Origin: Gammaproteobacteria bacterium
Lineage (GTDB): Bacteria > Pseudomonadota > Gammaproteobacteria > Steroidobacterales > Steroidobacteraceae
DNA length: 6,607 bases
Direction of reading: 5' to 3'
Assembly: GCA_028293775.1 (NCBI GenBank)
Contig: JAQGOD010000067.1
Span: 1 to 6,607 of the forward strand
Part shown: one piece after another, positions 5,605-6,607 of the stretch
Layout: every line of letters starts with the position of its first letter
How positions within the stretch are numbered: position 1 is the first letter of the stretch
Made by a program: the position numbers and the translations under genes
Notes under the pieces: generated by a model
The model's database searches: none
The model's input: only the letters and a program-made list of their open reading frames with translations
Told to the model about the DNA's origin: nothing

Positions 5605-6270
5605 CTAAAAGACAAAGCTGCGCGCGGCGGGCGCGTTGATCAAAGGGGCGATAACCGTCTCAAACAAACTTTCGCGGATCCATTCGTTTTCATCGACGCG
5701 CCGTACCAACATGGCATCCATTACCGGCGCCTCGCCCACGACCGCAAACAGCCGTCCGCCGATTCGCAGCGATCGCTCGAAGCGATCATCGTAGACGGGC
5801 AGCGAGCCGGTCACCGCGATCGCGTCGTACTCGCCCAACGGCGCCCCGTCGAACGCGTCCCGGGTTAGAAACTCCACGGGGGCATGGGCAGCGGCGCGTA
5901 TTTGCGCCCTGGCCGCGACGCTCTTCGCCATGACGGTGAATTCCGGGAGAATATCGATCGAGCGCACTTGAGATCCGAGCAAGCTCAAGCAAGCGGCGAG
6001 ATAGCCCGTGCCGCTTCCGATCTCGAGGACGGTGTCAATGGGTGTTACACCTAAGGCCTGTAAAATGCGGCCCTGTATCTTCGGCGCGAGCATGCATTGG
6101 CCGAAACCAATCGGGATTGGCGCATCGGCAAAGGCCAATTCTCGGTATTCCGCAGGCACGAAAGACTCGCGCGGCACAAGGGAAAACACTTCGAGCACGC
6201 GCGGATCCAGCACTTCCCAAGTACGTATTTGCTGATCCACCATTTGCTGGCGAGCGGTAAGGTTATCCAT
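5605..6270 (-). CDS. pcm: Protein-L-isoaspartate O-methyltransferase-like protein (tolC-operon type)
   Basis: A 221-residue SAM-dependent methyltransferase of the Pcm family; true members methylate isoaspartyl residues in damaged proteins. The N-terminal part has NLTARQQMVDQQIRTWEVLD (3-22) and VPRESFVP (32-39). The SAM site is VLEIGSGTGYLAA (81-93), followed by the acidic strand end SIDILPEF (about 104-111). The protein ends in LINAPAARSFVF, a tail common in the forms found near tolC. The substrate loop reads GFGQCMLAP (55-63), whereas canonical enzymes have GQTIS-x-P, so the conserved Thr/Ser is missing and activity on isoaspartate is doubtful. ATG 6270 is chosen because the family begins there and CGGGAAATC gives a fair ribosome site; a GTG at 6348 would add 26 unconserved residues. 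It is the first gene of the pcm-rhodanese-tolC group. The gene symbol reflects family, not proven function. Confidence 0.85.
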   Translation of the reverse strand: MDNLTARQQMVDQQIRTWEVLDPRVLEVFSLVPRESFVPAEYRELAFADAPIPIGFGQCMLAPKIQGRILQALGVTPIDTVLEIGSGTGYLAACLSLLGSQVRSIDILPEFTVMAKSVAARAQIRAAAHAPVEFLTRDAFDGAPLGEYDAIAVTGSLPVYDDRFERSLRIGGRLFAVVGEAPVMDAMLVRRVDENEWIRESLFETVIAPLINAPAARSFVF

Positions 6271-6431
6271 GATTTCCCGTGCGCGATTAAGGCCGCTGAT
6301 TATGGTCAATTTCCCCAGGGTACGCGAGTCCCTTGCGCTATTCTTCACCTACGACGGTTTGCGGCGCATTCGGCTCGTGAAGCGCTTTCATTATAAAGCA
6401 CCGCTAATGCTCGTCGTTATTGAGGTCAGCG
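6271..6431. promoter_or_regulatory. Divergent intergenic region between pcm and the right-edge gene
   Basis: This 161-bp gap is the only true divergent spacer in the window. On the pcm strand a perfect TATAAT lies at 6395-6390, about 120 bp before the pcm start; the -35 positions at 16-19 bp spacing (AACGAC, TAACGA) are poor. The same bases form a small inverted repeat, GCTTT (6384-6388) with AAAGC (6395-6399). On the + strand TATAAA at 6392-6397 could serve the right-edge gene, also with a poor -35. A GAGGT (6422-6426) lies five bases before the TTG at 6432 and is the likely ribosome site for that gene. No terminator or riboswitch is visible. Confidence 0.4.
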
Positions 6432-6607
6432 TTGATTCCGTCTTCCGTCGCGTTGTGGTTTGTAACCGCGGCCATTTTGGCAGCGGGCATCGTCTTGCTT
6501 TTCGTGTGGAAGCGGCGTCAAGAGCGTGCCGTCAACGCTTTCTCCCGCCGCATTCACGACCTGATCAGCGAAGGCGGAGCGTCCGGGCGCATAGCGCTGA
6601 GCGGCGA
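6432..6607 (+). CDS. N-terminus of a membrane-anchored protein, cut by the window edge
   Basis: An open frame of 58 codons runs off the right edge. It starts with TTG 6432, five bases after the Shine-Dalgarno GAGGT; another in-frame TTG at 6420 lacks such a site, and a TAA at 6405 closes the frame. The translation begins with one strong transmembrane segment, SVALWFVTAAILAAGIVLLF (about 5-24), then the positive stop-transfer WKRRQER (26-32), then an amphipathic charged stretch containing FSRRIHDLISEGGASGRIALSG. By the positive-inside rule the rest should be cytoplasmic. A short anchor followed by a HAMP-like linker of this kind often precedes signalling domains such as GGDEF/EAL, but none is in the window, so this is a guess. 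A second open frame from ATG 6407 is less protein-like (Arg-rich, no membrane segment). Confidence 0.6.
   Translation, partial: MIPSSVALWFVTAAILAAGIVLLFVWKRRQERAVNAFSRRIHDLISEGGASGRIALSG

Noticed and set aside
6407..6607. An open frame from ATG 6407 running off the right edge
   Set aside because: Its translation is Arg/His-rich without a membrane segment or motif and its ATG lacks a ribosome site. The TTG 6432 frame has both a Shine-Dalgarno sequence and a clear transmembrane segment.

Overview
The window looks like chromosomal DNA of a Gram-negative proteobacterium, most likely gamma- or possibly betaproteobacterial. It is fairly GC-rich and densely packed with intact genes. It encodes lipopolysaccharide (LPS) inner-core enzymes, a TolC-type outer-membrane channel and a CHCC zinc-finger protein of the NDUFS6 type. 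I see no insertion sequence, phage gene, CRISPR array, tRNA or rRNA, and no gene that looks broken. Both edges cut through transcription units.

Layout, left to right. (1) At 9-233 (+) is a small CHCC zinc-finger protein. Its stop overlaps by 4 bp the stop of a leftward pair: a heptosyltransferase of the OpsX type (622-1701, -) followed by a DUF6165 protein (230-625, -), joined by an ATGA stop/start overlap. (2) Diverging from the heptosyltransferase, with only two bases between the start codons, is a rightward pair: Kdo kinase kdkA (1704-2453) and Kdo transferase waaA (2457-3770). (3) A leftward group follows in the order of transcription: a Pcm-like methyltransferase (5605-6270), a single-domain rhodanese (5265-5588) and a TolC-family outer-membrane protein (3697-5178). 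The 3' end of tolC overlaps the 3' end of waaA by 74 bp. (4) At the right edge the first 58 codons of a rightward membrane-anchored protein begin at about 6432.

How the genes fit together. WaaA puts Kdo on lipid A, KdkA phosphorylates that Kdo, and an OpsX-type heptosyltransferase adds the first heptose. In Haemophilus influenzae this set builds an inner core with a single phosphorylated Kdo, unlike the Kdo2 core of E. coli. The sequence therefore predicts a mono-Kdo-phosphate inner core here. DUF6165 has no established function, but its coupling to the heptosyltransferase points to a role in the cell envelope. The tolC unit has an AT-rich inverted repeat and a 10-bp direct repeat upstream, which suggest control separate from pcm and the rhodanese.

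I do not see a wholly new system. The points most worth checking are the DUF6165 coupling, the missing divergent spacer between opsX and kdkA, the tail-to-tail waaA/tolC overlap, the repeats before tolC, the altered active-site loop of the Pcm-like protein, and a long cysteine-containing surface loop in the TolC homologue.
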